DNA from: a virus
IMG/VR virus record: IMGVR_UViG_3300021375_000070
Coordinates: 1-39,058 of that record
Strand: one strand, 5' to 3'
DNA: 39,058 nucleotides
Positions 16,517 to 23,118 of the stretch are shown piece by piece (the first letter of the stretch is position 1; each line of letters starts with the position of its first letter). The notes under the pieces were generated by a model that did no database searches, had not been told where the DNA came from, and saw only the letters and a list, made by a program, of their open reading frames with translations. A program made the position numbers and the translations under genes.

Positions 16517-16891
16517 ATGGCTTACTCTCTTTCATTTCGTAGTCGTCAAAGGCTTTCGGGTGTACACCCAGACCTTGTGGCTGTAGTTAAACGTGCAATT
16601 GAAATCACCGAACAGGACTTCAGTGTTCTTGAAGGTATCCGTGGTATTGAACGTCAACGTAAGCTGGTAAAAGAGGGTAAGTCTACCACGATGAACTCTC
16701 GACACCTCACAGGACACGCTGTTGACTTGGTTCCCTATCCTGTGTCGTGGGACTGGGAATACTTCTATCCTATTGCTGATGCTATGAAGGCCGCAGCAAA
16801 AGAACTTGACGTAGACGTTGAGTGGGGAGGCGATTGGAAGTCCTTCCCCGATGGCCCACACTTCCAACTTAGCAGAAAGACTTACCCATGA
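16517..16891 (+). CDS. Endolysin: L-alanyl-D-glutamate/VanY-type M15 peptidase
   Basis: 124 residues. The zinc ligands of the M15 family are visible: SRHLTGHAVDL (H63 and D70) and DGPHFQLS (H115), with E103 (DVEWGGDW) as likely catalytic base. Residues 1-45 (FRSRQRLSGVHPDLVAVVKRAIEIT, LEGIR) match the N-terminal part of phage peptidases that cut the L-Ala-D-Glu or related peptide bond in peptidoglycan. There is no signal peptide, so export requires a holin. The following membrane-protein genes complete the lysis cassette, overlapping by 4 nt. Confidence 0.9.
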   Translation: MAYSLSFRSRQRLSGVHPDLVAVVKRAIEITEQDFSVLEGIRGIERQRKLVKEGKSTTMNSRHLTGHAVDLVPYPVSWDWEYFYPIADAMKAAAKELDVDVEWGGDWKSFPDGPHFQLSRKTYP

Positions 16892-17151
16892 GTGAACAAG
16901 AATGGCACCTCTCCCGTAGCGTACCCCTGTCTATGATCTTTGCGATTGCCTGCCAGACAGTGGCTTTGATCTGGTTTGTCGCTACCCTCCGTAATGATGT
17001 GGACGATAACCAAATGAAGATTGTCCAATTGGAGACTAGGACTAAAGACCTCTCTGGTATGGTGCAGGATCAATCTGTCATGGTTGCTCGTATGGACGAG
17101 AACATCAAGGCTATCCGAGACATTATTGAGAAGATGGTAAGACACCCATGA
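16888..17151 (+). CDS. Small membrane protein with coiled coil, lysis cassette
   Basis: 87 residues. One hydrophobic segment (about residues 13-32, PLSMIFAIACQTVALIWFVA) is followed by a charged coiled coil to the C-terminus (NQMKIVQLETRTKDLSGMV and on). This N-in, one-pass topology with a periplasmic coil would fit an accessory lysis protein, or an inner-membrane component analogous to Rz. It overlaps the endolysin (4 nt) and the next membrane gene (4 nt). I cannot tell holin from accessory protein by sequence alone. Confidence 0.68.
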   Translation: MSEQEWHLSRSVPLSMIFAIACQTVALIWFVATLRNDVDDNQMKIVQLETRTKDLSGMVQDQSVMVARMDENIKAIRDIIEKMVRHP

Positions 17152-17411
17152 GTCCAAAGACATACAAAAGGGAACTTGCTGTAGTCCTTGTTGTGTGGTT
17201 AGCCTATGTTGTGGAGACTAAAGATGCTGAAATCATTGGGATGCTGGTCTGGCCTGTCTTCACGTACATGGCTCTTGCTTTTGGTGTTGACTGGTGGGGT
17301 AAGTCTGGCGGGATGCGGAAAGATACCCCTGTTGGGGGGAGGTCCGAACGTAGCGGCCAACACTCAGGTGGGAAAGACGAACACCCAGACTATTGGCCCA
17401 TCGACCGTTAA
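17148..17411 (+). CDS. Putative holin (two membrane segments)
   Basis: 87 residues. Two hydrophobic stretches, about residues 9-22 (LAVVLVVWLAYVVE) and 31-48 (GMLVWPVFTYMALAFGVDW), are separated by an acidic turn (TKDAEI), and a hydrophilic basic C-terminus follows. This is the class II holin pattern; holins open the inner membrane for the endolysin. The last 188 nt overlap the spanin-type gene in another frame, so the C-terminal tail of about 35 polar residues is constrained by the overlap. Holin assignment is from topology and cassette position. Confidence 0.62.
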   Translation: MSPKTYKRELAVVLVVWLAYVVETKDAEIIGMLVWPVFTYMALAFGVDWWGKSGGMRKDTPVGGRSERSGQHSGGKDEHPDYWPIDR

Positions 17412-17610
17412 TGGCGACCAAAAACTAGTAAGACCCCAAGCTGGGACTATCAACCAGACCCAAGATACAACGAGGGTCAAGACTGACCAAGTAGATAGCA
17501 TCACAGTTAACGAAATTCCTCCGTGGGTAATCCTCCTGCTTATCCTTGGTTGGCTACTCCCAAGCCCCGGTGAGATGGTCAGAGGTTTCGTAGGACTGTT
17601 CCGCAAATAA
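17224..17610 (+). CDS. u-spanin-type lipoprotein
   Basis: 128 residues from ATG 17224, which has GGAG 7 nt upstream; an in-frame ATG at 17206 is less well placed. A signal sequence (RTWLLLLVLTGGVSLAGC) ends in a lipobox with C31 as the acylated residue. The periplasmic part is Thr/Gln/Val-rich (GGGPNVAANTQVGKTNTQTIG). A C-terminal membrane segment follows (PPWVILLLILGWLLPSP, about residues 103-120). Outer-membrane lipid plus inner-membrane anchor in one chain is the u-spanin design of phage T1, which fuses the two membranes at lysis. It begins inside the holin gene. Confidence 0.78.
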   Translation: MLKSLGCWSGLSSRTWLLLLVLTGGVSLAGCGKIPLLGGGPNVAANTQVGKTNTQTIGPSTVNGDQKLVRPQAGTINQTQDTTRVKTDQVDSITVNEIPPWVILLLILGWLLPSPGEMVRGFVGLFRK

Positions 17611-17613
17611 AAG

Positions 17614-17654
17614 AACCCCCGGTATCCTTGAGTGGACGCCGGGGGTTTTCTTTT
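17614..17654. terminator. Bidirectional intrinsic terminator between convergent arms
   Basis: AACCCCCGG (17614-17622) pairs perfectly with CCGGGGGTT (17639-17647) across a 16-nt loop. On the + strand it is followed by TTTTCTTTT; on the - strand the same stem is followed by TTCTTTTAT. It lies 3 nt after the spanin stop and just past the end of the opposing gene, so it can stop transcription from both arms. Confidence 0.92.
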
Positions 17655-17656
17655 GT

Positions 17657-17824
17657 CTAATCGTCAGGACCATAGTCCTTGAACTTATCATCTAGGAATA
17701 TTGCTTGCCATAGCACAATCGTTTTAAGCCCTTCTACGTGGCCTTTGATTTGTCGATAGGCGATGTAGTCCACAACAGTCACAAGGATTACAGTAAGCGA
17801 GAGTACAATCTCAAGTGTGGTCAA
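17657..17824 (-). CDS. Small membrane protein, end of the leftward arm
   Basis: 55 residues from TTG 17824, whose TTGA overlaps the stop of the upstream gene and which follows GGAGAGG at 4 nt; a GTG at 17842 would add six residues but has no good ribosome binding site. One membrane segment near the N-terminus (LEIVLSLTVILVTVVDYIAY), then a polar tail ending DDKFKDYGPDD. It is the last gene before the terminator. Unknown role; a host-membrane or lysis-related accessory is possible. Confidence 0.6.
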   Translation of the reverse strand: MTTLEIVLSLTVILVTVVDYIAYRQIKGHVEGLKTIVLWQAIFLDDKFKDYGPDD

Positions 17825-18129
17825 GTCGCCTCTCCCGCACACCCCTTCATGTAGCCCGCCTCAATAAAAGTCTTATCTTTGTCTTTATGAATTTCATAGA
17901 CCATCCCCACAATGGCGACAGCAGCCTTCTGGTTGATACCAATCATAGTTAACTGGCCAACGACAGTAAAGGGGTCCATCCCAAGGTCTCTGGCGCTTAC
18001 CACAGGACCGATATACCTATCAAAGAACTGTTGACAAATCTCTGTATCTTTAGAGAAGGCTACCTTTGCTGTTGCTAGAAAGGCAAGCGTGGTTAGGAAG
18101 GTTAAAACCGCTACTTTATGCTTGTTCAT
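17821..18129 (-). CDS. Secreted or periplasmic protein of unknown function
   Basis: 102 residues. A clean signal peptide (KHKVAVLTFLTTLAFLATAKVAFS, probable cleavage after AFS) is followed by a small domain with two cysteines (TEICQQFF and MKGCAGEA) that could form a disulphide in the periplasm. It overlaps both neighbours: ATGA with DUF3310 upstream and TTGA with the membrane protein downstream. This puts two envelope-directed proteins at the end of the leftward arm. No family recognised. Confidence 0.65.
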   Translation of the reverse strand: MNKHKVAVLTFLTTLAFLATAKVAFSKDTEICQQFFDRYIGPVVSARDLGMDPFTVVGQLTMIGINQKAAVAIVGMVYEIHKDKDKTFIEAGYMKGCAGEAT

Positions 18130-18353
18130 TCGGTTTCCTCTTCTATGGATTGGATCATCCAGCCAAGGTACACCTCAGCCTTCTTTAAGTCTTCCATACC
18201 GTTCTTATACTCATAACGCCACAAGTACTTCATCACGTTGCCTTTGCAGTATGCTTGGAAACCCTTAGGCCCAAGGCTTGCCCTGATAGCTTCGATGCAC
18301 TCAAGTGAGCCATTTGTATTGTAATGAATTGGGCTGTGAACATTCTTATTCAT
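18126..18353 (-). CDS. DUF3310 family protein
   Basis: 75 residues: HSPIHYNTNGSLECIEAIRASLGPKGFQAYCKGNVMKYLWRYEYKNGMEDLKKAEVYLGWMI. The 'HY...ECI..i......gf..g.v.KYlwR...K.g.eDL.KA..yl..l' pattern defines the DUF3310 family, common in phages and sometimes annotated as a nucleotide-kinase-like module. Biochemical role is not settled. AGGAGGGAATAA gives a good ribosome binding site. It is the first gene after the PhoH gene and a weak hairpin. Confidence 0.85.
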   Translation of the reverse strand: MNKNVHSPIHYNTNGSLECIEAIRASLGPKGFQAYCKGNVMKYLWRYEYKNGMEDLKKAEVYLGWMIQSIEEETE

Positions 18354-18370
18354 TTATTCCCTCCTGCATA

Positions 18371-18388
18371 AAAGTCTTCTCTTAAGAC
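18371..18388 (-). terminator. Weak hairpin between PhoH and DUF3310 genes
   Basis: On the - strand, AGTCTT and AAGACT pair around AAGAG and are followed by TTTTATG. The 6-bp A/T-rich stem and short U-run make a weak terminator or RNA processing site. Confidence 0.3.
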
Positions 18389-18391
18389 TCA

Positions 18392-19090
18392 TTAGATTCC
18401 CTCCGACATGAATGTCTTTACCCAAGTCTTAGTAATATCAGACCTGATGATGTCGTCAACCCCAAATTCAATGATTGGGATAGGCAACTGGTACTTTTTC
18501 ACCAGATGTACGATCTTACTGAGACCCTCACCACCCTTCAAGTCACTCTGTTGTATGTCACCGTTGATAACCAGTTTAGAACCCATTCCCACGCGGGTAA
18601 CAAGAGCCTTCAACTCATCAACAGTTAGGTTCTGAGCCTCATCTACGATCACAAGAGTGTTGTCAAAAGATCGACCACGGATGAGTGCTAGGGGGACTGT
18701 CTCAATATTACCATTCTTGAACGCAGTTTCAACGACACCTTTTCCCAAGTGTTTCTCTAGAACATCCACAACGGGCAAGGCCCAAGGCGCACATTTCTCC
18801 TCTAGGGTTCCCGGTAAGTAGCCGATGTCCTTACCAACAGCGACATGAGGTCGTGTGATTACGATGCGGAGAATGTTCTTCATACTGTACGCATTTGCTG
18901 CGTAGGTTGCCACAACGTAAGTCTTACCACAACCGGAGGGGCCAAAGACTACAACCTGATCACCCCCGTTTAGTGCTTTGATGTAGAGGGCTTGGTTTTC
19001 GTTCTTGGCTACCAACTCTAGAGATTGCTTGTGTGCATCATGTTTCGTCGTAACTCGCCGTGTCTTTGGTTTAGGCTTCTGTTGTACCAA
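18392..19090 (-). CDS. phoH: PhoH-like ATPase
   Basis: 232 residues. Walker A GPSGCGKT (50-57), Walker B VIVDEAQN (about 147-154) and the sensor region VINGDIQQSDL are intact. PhoH-family P-loop ATPases are common in marine phages. The name comes from phosphate-regulated host genes, but their role in phage is unproven; RNA helicase-like activity is known for some bacterial relatives. Residues 1-30 are a basic tail. It follows ribonucleotide reductase and a repeated inverted-repeat element just upstream of its start. Confidence 0.9.
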   Translation of the reverse strand: MVQQKPKPKTRRVTTKHDAHKQSLELVAKNENQALYIKALNGGDQVVVFGPSGCGKTYVVATYAANAYSMKNILRIVITRPHVAVGKDIGYLPGTLEEKCAPWALPVVDVLEKHLGKGVVETAFKNGNIETVPLALIRGRSFDNTLVIVDEAQNLTVDELKALVTRVGMGSKLVINGDIQQSDLKGGEGLSKIVHLVKKYQLPIPIIEFGVDDIIRSDITKTWVKTFMSEGI

Positions 19091-19111
19091 GGTAATCTCC
19101 TGTTATCATAA

Positions 19112-19135
19112 GAGCAGTTTAATGTCATGCTCAGG
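19112..19135 (-). promoter_or_regulatory. Repeated dyad element upstream of phoH (copy 2)
   Basis: On the - strand this reads CCTGAGCATGACATTAAAC then TGCTC. GAGCA and TGCTC form an inverted repeat with 11 nt between. A near-identical copy lies at 25935-25960 before the ssDNA-binding-protein gene, with two mismatches over the 24 bases AGCAGTTTARTGTCWTGCTC plus AGGA on the + strand. An operator or promoter is likely; no conventional -35/-10 pair with 17-nt spacing is obvious. Confidence 0.5.
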
Positions 19136-19146
19136 ACACACTAGAG

Positions 19147-21051
19147 TTAGGTGAGGTCAACGATCTCGCAGGAGTCCCCACTACAAGCGAAGGTAGATGT
19201 GCCTTTTGTCGTATCCTCCATTTCGTAGTCGCTCAACTTTGACCAACCAATAGAGGTAGGCATGATGCTCAACAAAGACTCGTAGTCACTCTTGCCACAC
19301 TCCTGATAAGGTGCTTGCATGTACGTACCACCGTCGTAAGGCAGGAACGACACACCAGACATCTCATCGAAGTGTCTGTAGACAAAGGCTCCCACTTCGA
19401 GCCACTCATCATCACGAACATTGACAGTGATCGAAGGCTTATGCTCACACCAGTATCGCTGATATGCAAGCCAAGTCTCCAAGGCATCAATGGCACTCAT
19501 GTGGTCCCGAGTGACAGCATTGTCAGGAGCCTTGATCGGAAAGCTGAAGACAGTAGTAGTCTCAGGCTTCATCACGCAAGGCTCATTCGGAATGCCCATG
19601 TCGCTCATAAATCGTGTGAGAGGGTCTTTGGTATCACCGCGTACAGTCCTAACATAATAAGCACTATGGCGAGCGTGAATCCCAGATGCACTATCGACAA
19701 GTTGAGAAACAGTCCCACTTGGCTTGACGCAGGTAATTGCAGCGCTAACAGGGATACCGAGGCGTTCAGCCCACTCAGCATTAGTAGTGACAGCAATGTT
19801 ACGAAGATGTTCGAGAGTTTTTTCAAGGCCAGCATTCGCATTCGTAGTCAGAGGGTTGTCCATAATGCCTGTCAGGGAGACCCCAAGCAGACGCTCTTCT
19901 TCGGTGTTGTTCTTCCAGACTTTCCGCAGATAAGGGAAGTGGGTCATGGTAGACTGGATAGTGCCAAGAATGGTCGCCAGCTTTACCTTACGCTCAAGAT
20001 CCTCAATGGTATCTGTCGCTCGAATGACTACCTCAGTCAGGTTACAGAACTGATAGGGTCGCAGGATAATCTCTGAACAGGGATTTGTCCCAAACTCATA
20101 GGACGGATCACGACGACCATTCTTTGATGCCTGCCTTTGGCTTGCGATCCGGTTAAAGATACCACGTTCACCTGACTTGCTTTCGATCAGAGAGGTCCAC
20201 TCACGCAAGAAGGTCTCCATGTCTGGCTTCTCAGTGTAGGACACAGAGTTGTTAGCCAAGGCACGTTGAGCGTTATGTTCCCACCAGCTTCCCGATTTGG
20301 CATGACGCATACGATCATCAGACAGGTTCGAGAGACTGATCATTGCAGAGCGGCGAACGCCCCCAACGACGACAACCTCACCAATCTTACACATGATGTC
20401 GTGACACTCAAGTGAGTTCAATTTACGACCAGCAGCCCCTTTGAACTTGCCGATTGTGTACATGAACAATTCCTCCAAGGGGGCAGGACCAGAGGCCCGA
20501 CCACCAAAGGTCTTGAGGCGAGCGCCTGCGGGTCGTACACCAGAGGTATCCCATTTGGGGATAGAGCCACTCCAGAGCATTGCCAACAGCTTTCGGTATG
20601 CTTTAGCCCAACCCTCCTTGCTATCCTGTACACGGATCATGTCGTCACTGTATTCAAGGTCTTCTGGGATCTCTGGTAGCTTGGCGATGTACTGTCGCTC
20701 AACAGAGAAGCCAACACCAGTACCACAGAGCAGGATGAACATAGCCTCATCGAAAGATTTAGGGTCATCCACAGGTAGGTAGGAGCAGTTATAGCCAGCC
20801 ACATTGTCGCGTGAAAGGGCCTTCCCAGCGGTCATCATGGCGCGCATAGAGGGCATAACCTCCAGCCCAAGGATCGCCTCACCAATCTGATTGATGTAGG
20901 TGTCGTCACCAGCGACGGGGCGAACTACATTGTCCATGTAGCGTTCTACAGTCTCTGCCCAAGACTCACGGCGGTTCTCTTCTGGGAGCCAGCGGGCATA
21001 ACGCGACAGCGCGATAAAGCTTTGATAGTCCGTGGGAAGGTGGTTGTTCAT
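19147..21051 (-). CDS. nrdJ: Class II (adenosylcobalamin-dependent) ribonucleotide reductase, monomeric type
   Basis: 634 residues. The catalytic loop GTNPCSEIIL carries thiyl C325 and E327. C89 (GYNCSYL) and C336 (QFCNLTE) are the likely redox pair, with the C325-C336 spacing of 11 equal to C408-C419 in Lactobacillus RTPR. The C-terminus ends CSGDSC, the reducing cysteine pair. The enzyme turns ribonucleotides into deoxyribonucleotides using vitamin B12 coenzyme and no oxygen, so the host must make or import cobalamin. No intein or internal break is visible. It lies after DUF1127 (4-nt overlap) and before phoH, forming a nucleotide-supply block with MazG and ThyX. Confidence 0.95.
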   Translation of the reverse strand: MNNHLPTDYQSFIALSRYARWLPEENRRESWAETVERYMDNVVRPVAGDDTYINQIGEAILGLEVMPSMRAMMTAGKALSRDNVAGYNCSYLPVDDPKSFDEAMFILLCGTGVGFSVERQYIAKLPEIPEDLEYSDDMIRVQDSKEGWAKAYRKLLAMLWSGSIPKWDTSGVRPAGARLKTFGGRASGPAPLEELFMYTIGKFKGAAGRKLNSLECHDIMCKIGEVVVVGGVRRSAMISLSNLSDDRMRHAKSGSWWEHNAQRALANNSVSYTEKPDMETFLREWTSLIESKSGERGIFNRIASQRQASKNGRRDPSYEFGTNPCSEIILRPYQFCNLTEVVIRATDTIEDLERKVKLATILGTIQSTMTHFPYLRKVWKNNTEEERLLGVSLTGIMDNPLTTNANAGLEKTLEHLRNIAVTTNAEWAERLGIPVSAAITCVKPSGTVSQLVDSASGIHARHSAYYVRTVRGDTKDPLTRFMSDMGIPNEPCVMKPETTTVFSFPIKAPDNAVTRDHMSAIDALETWLAYQRYWCEHKPSITVNVRDDEWLEVGAFVYRHFDEMSGVSFLPYDGGTYMQAPYQECGKSDYESLLSIMPTSIGWSKLSDYEMEDTTKGTSTFACSGDSCEIVDLT

Positions 21052-21227
21052 TCTTGTTTTCCTCGTCGTTGTTTATCTGCTTCAAGCCAAACAAGGCGGT
21101 CGATGTCGCCCCGATTGATACCAATATCCCTAAGTTCCTTGTCGCTCAAGGCGTTCAGTTCTTTTACAACAAGGCGATGCTCACGCCAAGTCGCAAGATA
21201 GTTCACATATCTCCAGAACCAAGTCAA
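21048..21227 (-). CDS. DUF1127 (YjiS-like) small regulatory protein
   Basis: 59 residues from TTG 21227, chosen because its TTGA overlaps the preceding stop and GGAAGG lies about 7 nt upstream; a GTG at 21242 would add five residues. The motif ATWREHRLVVKEL then ALSDKELRDIGINRGDIDRLV is a textbook DUF1127 domain. Such Arg-rich proteins abound in Alphaproteobacteria, where some help control carbon, phosphate or small-RNA turnover. Here it sits directly before ribonucleotide reductase with a 4-nt overlap. A role in altering host metabolism is inference. Confidence 0.85.
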   Translation of the reverse strand: MTWFWRYVNYLATWREHRLVVKELNALSDKELRDIGINRGDIDRLVWLEADKQRRGKQE

Positions 21228-21340
21228 TTTTCTACCTTCCACTCCAAAGGATTTCGGTTGTCGAAGAACCTATCGTACTGCTCTTGAGACAGTAGCAGGG
21301 CCTGTCCAGTTTTTGTGTTGGTCACTTTGATAAGGGTCAC
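21224..21340 (-). CDS. Small coupled protein, 38 residues
   Basis: GTG 21340 to TGA 21224: VTLIKVTNTKTGQALLLSQE, then QYDRFFDNRNPLEWKVEN. The start overlaps the preceding stop as GTGA and its own stop overlaps the DUF1127 start as TTGA, so both junctions are typical translational couplings. It fills the gap between two genes exactly. An AGGA lies 9 nt upstream of the start. The sequence is beta-strand then acidic/aromatic helix; no family recognised. Too short for statistical certainty, but its fit in the operon is strong. Confidence 0.6.
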   Translation of the reverse strand: MTLIKVTNTKTGQALLLSQEQYDRFFDNRNPLEWKVEN

Positions 21341-21528
21341 TCTAGGATATCCTTGATCCGAAGGGATACACGAATGGCACGGTCTGCTTCGCCCTGTTCA
21401 AACTCAGCCTTAGCCTTAAGGTCGTCAGCTTCGCGTTGGTGCTTATCCGCAAGAACAGCGAGGTCATCATAGGCCTTTTGGAATTTTGCCAGTACGGAAG
21501 TGACGGTCTTTTTAGGTGTGATTTGCAT
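21337..21528 (-). CDS. Small helical protein, unknown function
   Basis: 63 residues from ATG 21528, preceded by TTGGAGAATACG; the in-frame TTG at 21540 is the Shine-Dalgarno itself and was rejected. A basic N-terminus (MQITPKKTVTSVLAKFQKAYDDL) is followed by a long charged helix likely to form a coiled coil (ADKHQREADDLKAKAEFEQ). It is followed by the 38-residue gene through a GTGA overlap. No catalytic motif visible. Confidence 0.6.
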   Translation of the reverse strand: MQITPKKTVTSVLAKFQKAYDDLAVLADKHQREADDLKAKAEFEQGEADRAIRVSLRIKDILE

Positions 21529-21541
21529 CGTATTCTCCAAC

Positions 21542-21928
21542 TTAGTTAAGGTCGATTTCGATATCAGGGATAATCTCTTGTGGACGGAAGATTACCTTGT
21601 AGTGGTTGTTGGAAACAGAAGAGTCCTCTAGTTGCTCCACGAAGTACGTCACGTTGTCAGACAAACCCAAGAAGTGCTTCTTGTAAGCTTTTGAGCCATT
21701 CTTACAAGTCAAGGACAGTTGCTTGGGTTTGTCGTTGTTCCCAAGGCTGCAATAGCCTTCAATCGTAAGCATGTAGGTATCCGTGATACCGTTGTAAAAC
21801 ACTACACGACGAGGAACCTTGAACTGGTCAGCCTCTGTAGAAATGTTCTGGCTAACTACGTCAGCTTCACTACAAGCGGCAAGCGCCAGAGTTCCAACTA
21901 GGGCAGTTGTGATCAGAGGTTTTTTCAT
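21542..21928 (-). CDS. Beta-sandwich lipoprotein
   Basis: 128 residues. The signal sequence KKPLITTALVGTLALAAC ends in a lipobox with C19. The mature part (RRVVFYNGITDTYMLTIEGYCS, LSLTCKNG, AYKKHFLGLSDNVTYFVEQLE, HYKVIFRP) matches the small lipoproteins usually called beta-sandwich lipoproteins in phage genomes. Such outer-membrane lipoproteins might block superinfection, by analogy with T5 Llp, but that has not been shown for this family. It overlaps the MazG gene by 4 nt. Confidence 0.8.
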   Translation of the reverse strand: MKKPLITTALVGTLALAACSEADVVSQNISTEADQFKVPRRVVFYNGITDTYMLTIEGYCSLGNNDKPKQLSLTCKNGSKAYKKHFLGLSDNVTYFVEQLEDSSVSNNHYKVIFRPQEIIPDIEIDLN

Positions 21929-22326
21929 ACCAAGTCCTCCAGATTTACCTTAGCGTAGTCAGGGTTCTTGATTACCTTACCATCCTCTCGTCGTTTGATA
22001 GTCCCATCAGGTTGGGTCATGCGACCGATGTTGTTTGTATGAACACGGAACAGTGCGTGATCCAAATCCCAACCACGAGAAAGAGCATAACCATAGATTA
22101 CATAGACTAGATCAGCAAGTTCTTTCAGGGTTTTTTCACTATCCTCTGGTTCGTAGTCACGGTGCTCTTCCTCCACCTCATTCCAAAACTCAGTGAACTC
22201 CTCAAGAACCAACCTTAGTGCCATCGTAGGCTCAGGCTTATCGCCAAGCAATTCGTAGAAGTGTTCTACGTAATCCTGTGCGGTAGGCCAAGTGTGTGGT
22301 GGGCTTTTCCAACAATCATCAGTCAT
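21925..22326 (-). CDS. MazG-like nucleoside triphosphate pyrophosphohydrolase
   Basis: 133 residues from ATG 22326 (TAATG overlap with the upstream stop, GAGGAG upstream). Metal-binding helices are visible: LVLEEFTEFWNEVEEE and LKELADLVYVIYGYAL, the ExxE...ExxD pattern of the all-alpha NTP pyrophosphatase fold. The C-terminal part RVHTNNIGRMTQPDGTIKRREDGKVIKNPDY is typical of phage members. It hydrolyses (d)NTPs to monophosphates. Phages may use it to clean nucleotide pools or alter (p)ppGpp; the true substrate is unknown. Confidence 0.87.
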   Translation of the reverse strand: MTDDCWKSPPHTWPTAQDYVEHFYELLGDKPEPTMALRLVLEEFTEFWNEVEEEHRDYEPEDSEKTLKELADLVYVIYGYALSRGWDLDHALFRVHTNNIGRMTQPDGTIKRREDGKVIKNPDYAKVNLEDLV

Positions 22327-22568
22327 TAGTAACACTCCTCTTTGCACTCAGGGCAGATATACTTAAAGGGTAGCCCATCGCCGTATCCCTCTTTCCACAG
22401 GATCTGTTTACCAAATCTACCACAGCCTTCCCTACAACCATACATAGATGCTGCATCCAATGCCTTTACCCGATCCCCACCATACTCCTCTAGGAAATGG
22501 TCAAAAACCCGCCGACCATTCAGGTCAAAACCGCAGGATTTACAACTGCCGTGGTCATCTGTAGCCAT
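22326..22568 (-). CDS. Cys-rich zinc-binding-type protein
   Basis: 80 residues with CKSCGFDLNGR near the N-terminus, CREGCGRFG in the middle and CPECKEECY at the C-terminus. These give three Cys pairs and could hold one or two zinc ions. The acidic helix DHFLEEYGGDRVKALDAASMYG lies between the first two. No DNA-binding signature beyond the ribbons. It is coupled to MazG by a 1-nt overlap and follows the methyltransferase by 1 nt. Confidence 0.65.
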   Translation of the reverse strand: MATDDHGSCKSCGFDLNGRRVFDHFLEEYGGDRVKALDAASMYGCREGCGRFGKQILWKEGYGDGLPFKYICPECKEECY

Positions 22569-22569
22569 C

Positions 22570-23100
22570 TTAAGACCTTCCGTAAAATGCTGTCTGGTAG
22601 TTTCGTTCCGCCTGCAAGGGCCAGAAGTACCAAGCGTAGTTATCGGTGCTGGAGTAAGGGGTGTCCTTAAACCACTTCAGGCGTCCAACTGACACGATTC
22701 GGGTACACTTGTCAACATATTCTTTGAAGTAGACGTTGTGCATCATGTCGGCTGGTAGGAGCAACCACGTAGGTTTTATGCTCATGAAGTGGTCGATCAT
22801 AGGCAGAAGCACAGATTTGGTGAACGGAGGGTTTGTGATTATCACGTCACACTGCCGTAGATCTTCCTTGGTCAACGACATAGCGTCACGAACCTTACCA
22901 GCGCCCCTGTACTCAATGTCCGACTCCCACTTGCAGGTAGCGACATCCATAAGCAGGTCCGTGAGGTCTCCAGCACCACAACAAGGTTCTGCGAAGTTCT
23001 TACCCCTGACAAACCTCAAGAACTTCTCAGGAAGAGCCTTTGGGTCTGTCGTGGGGTAGAAGTCCTTTTCAATCTTCGGCATATCACTTCGCTTACCCAT
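22570..23100 (-). CDS. SAM-dependent DNA methyltransferase (amino-methyltransferase type)
   Basis: 176 residues. Motif I is AEPCCGAGDLTD (37-48) and motif IV is TNPPF (89-93), the NPPF/Y tetrad of N6-adenine and N4-cytosine DNA methyltransferases. The protein is short with no separate target-recognition domain, similar to many phage orphan methyltransferases. No restriction enzyme lies next to it. Specificity cannot be read from sequence; it may protect phage DNA or mimic a host site such as GANTC. Confidence 0.84.
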   Translation of the reverse strand: MGKRSDMPKIEKDFYPTTDPKALPEKFLRFVRGKNFAEPCCGAGDLTDLLMDVATCKWESDIEYRGAGKVRDAMSLTKEDLRQCDVIITNPPFTKSVLLPMIDHFMSIKPTWLLLPADMMHNVYFKEYVDKCTRIVSVGRLKWFKDTPYSSTDNYAWYFWPLQAERNYQTAFYGRS

Positions 23101-23118
23101 ATTCCCTCTCCAAACGGT

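Noticed and set aside
19315-20076. Rightward frame of 253 codons inside ribonucleotide reductase
   Set aside because: Antisense shadow; all catalytic motifs of the reductase are on the opposite strand.
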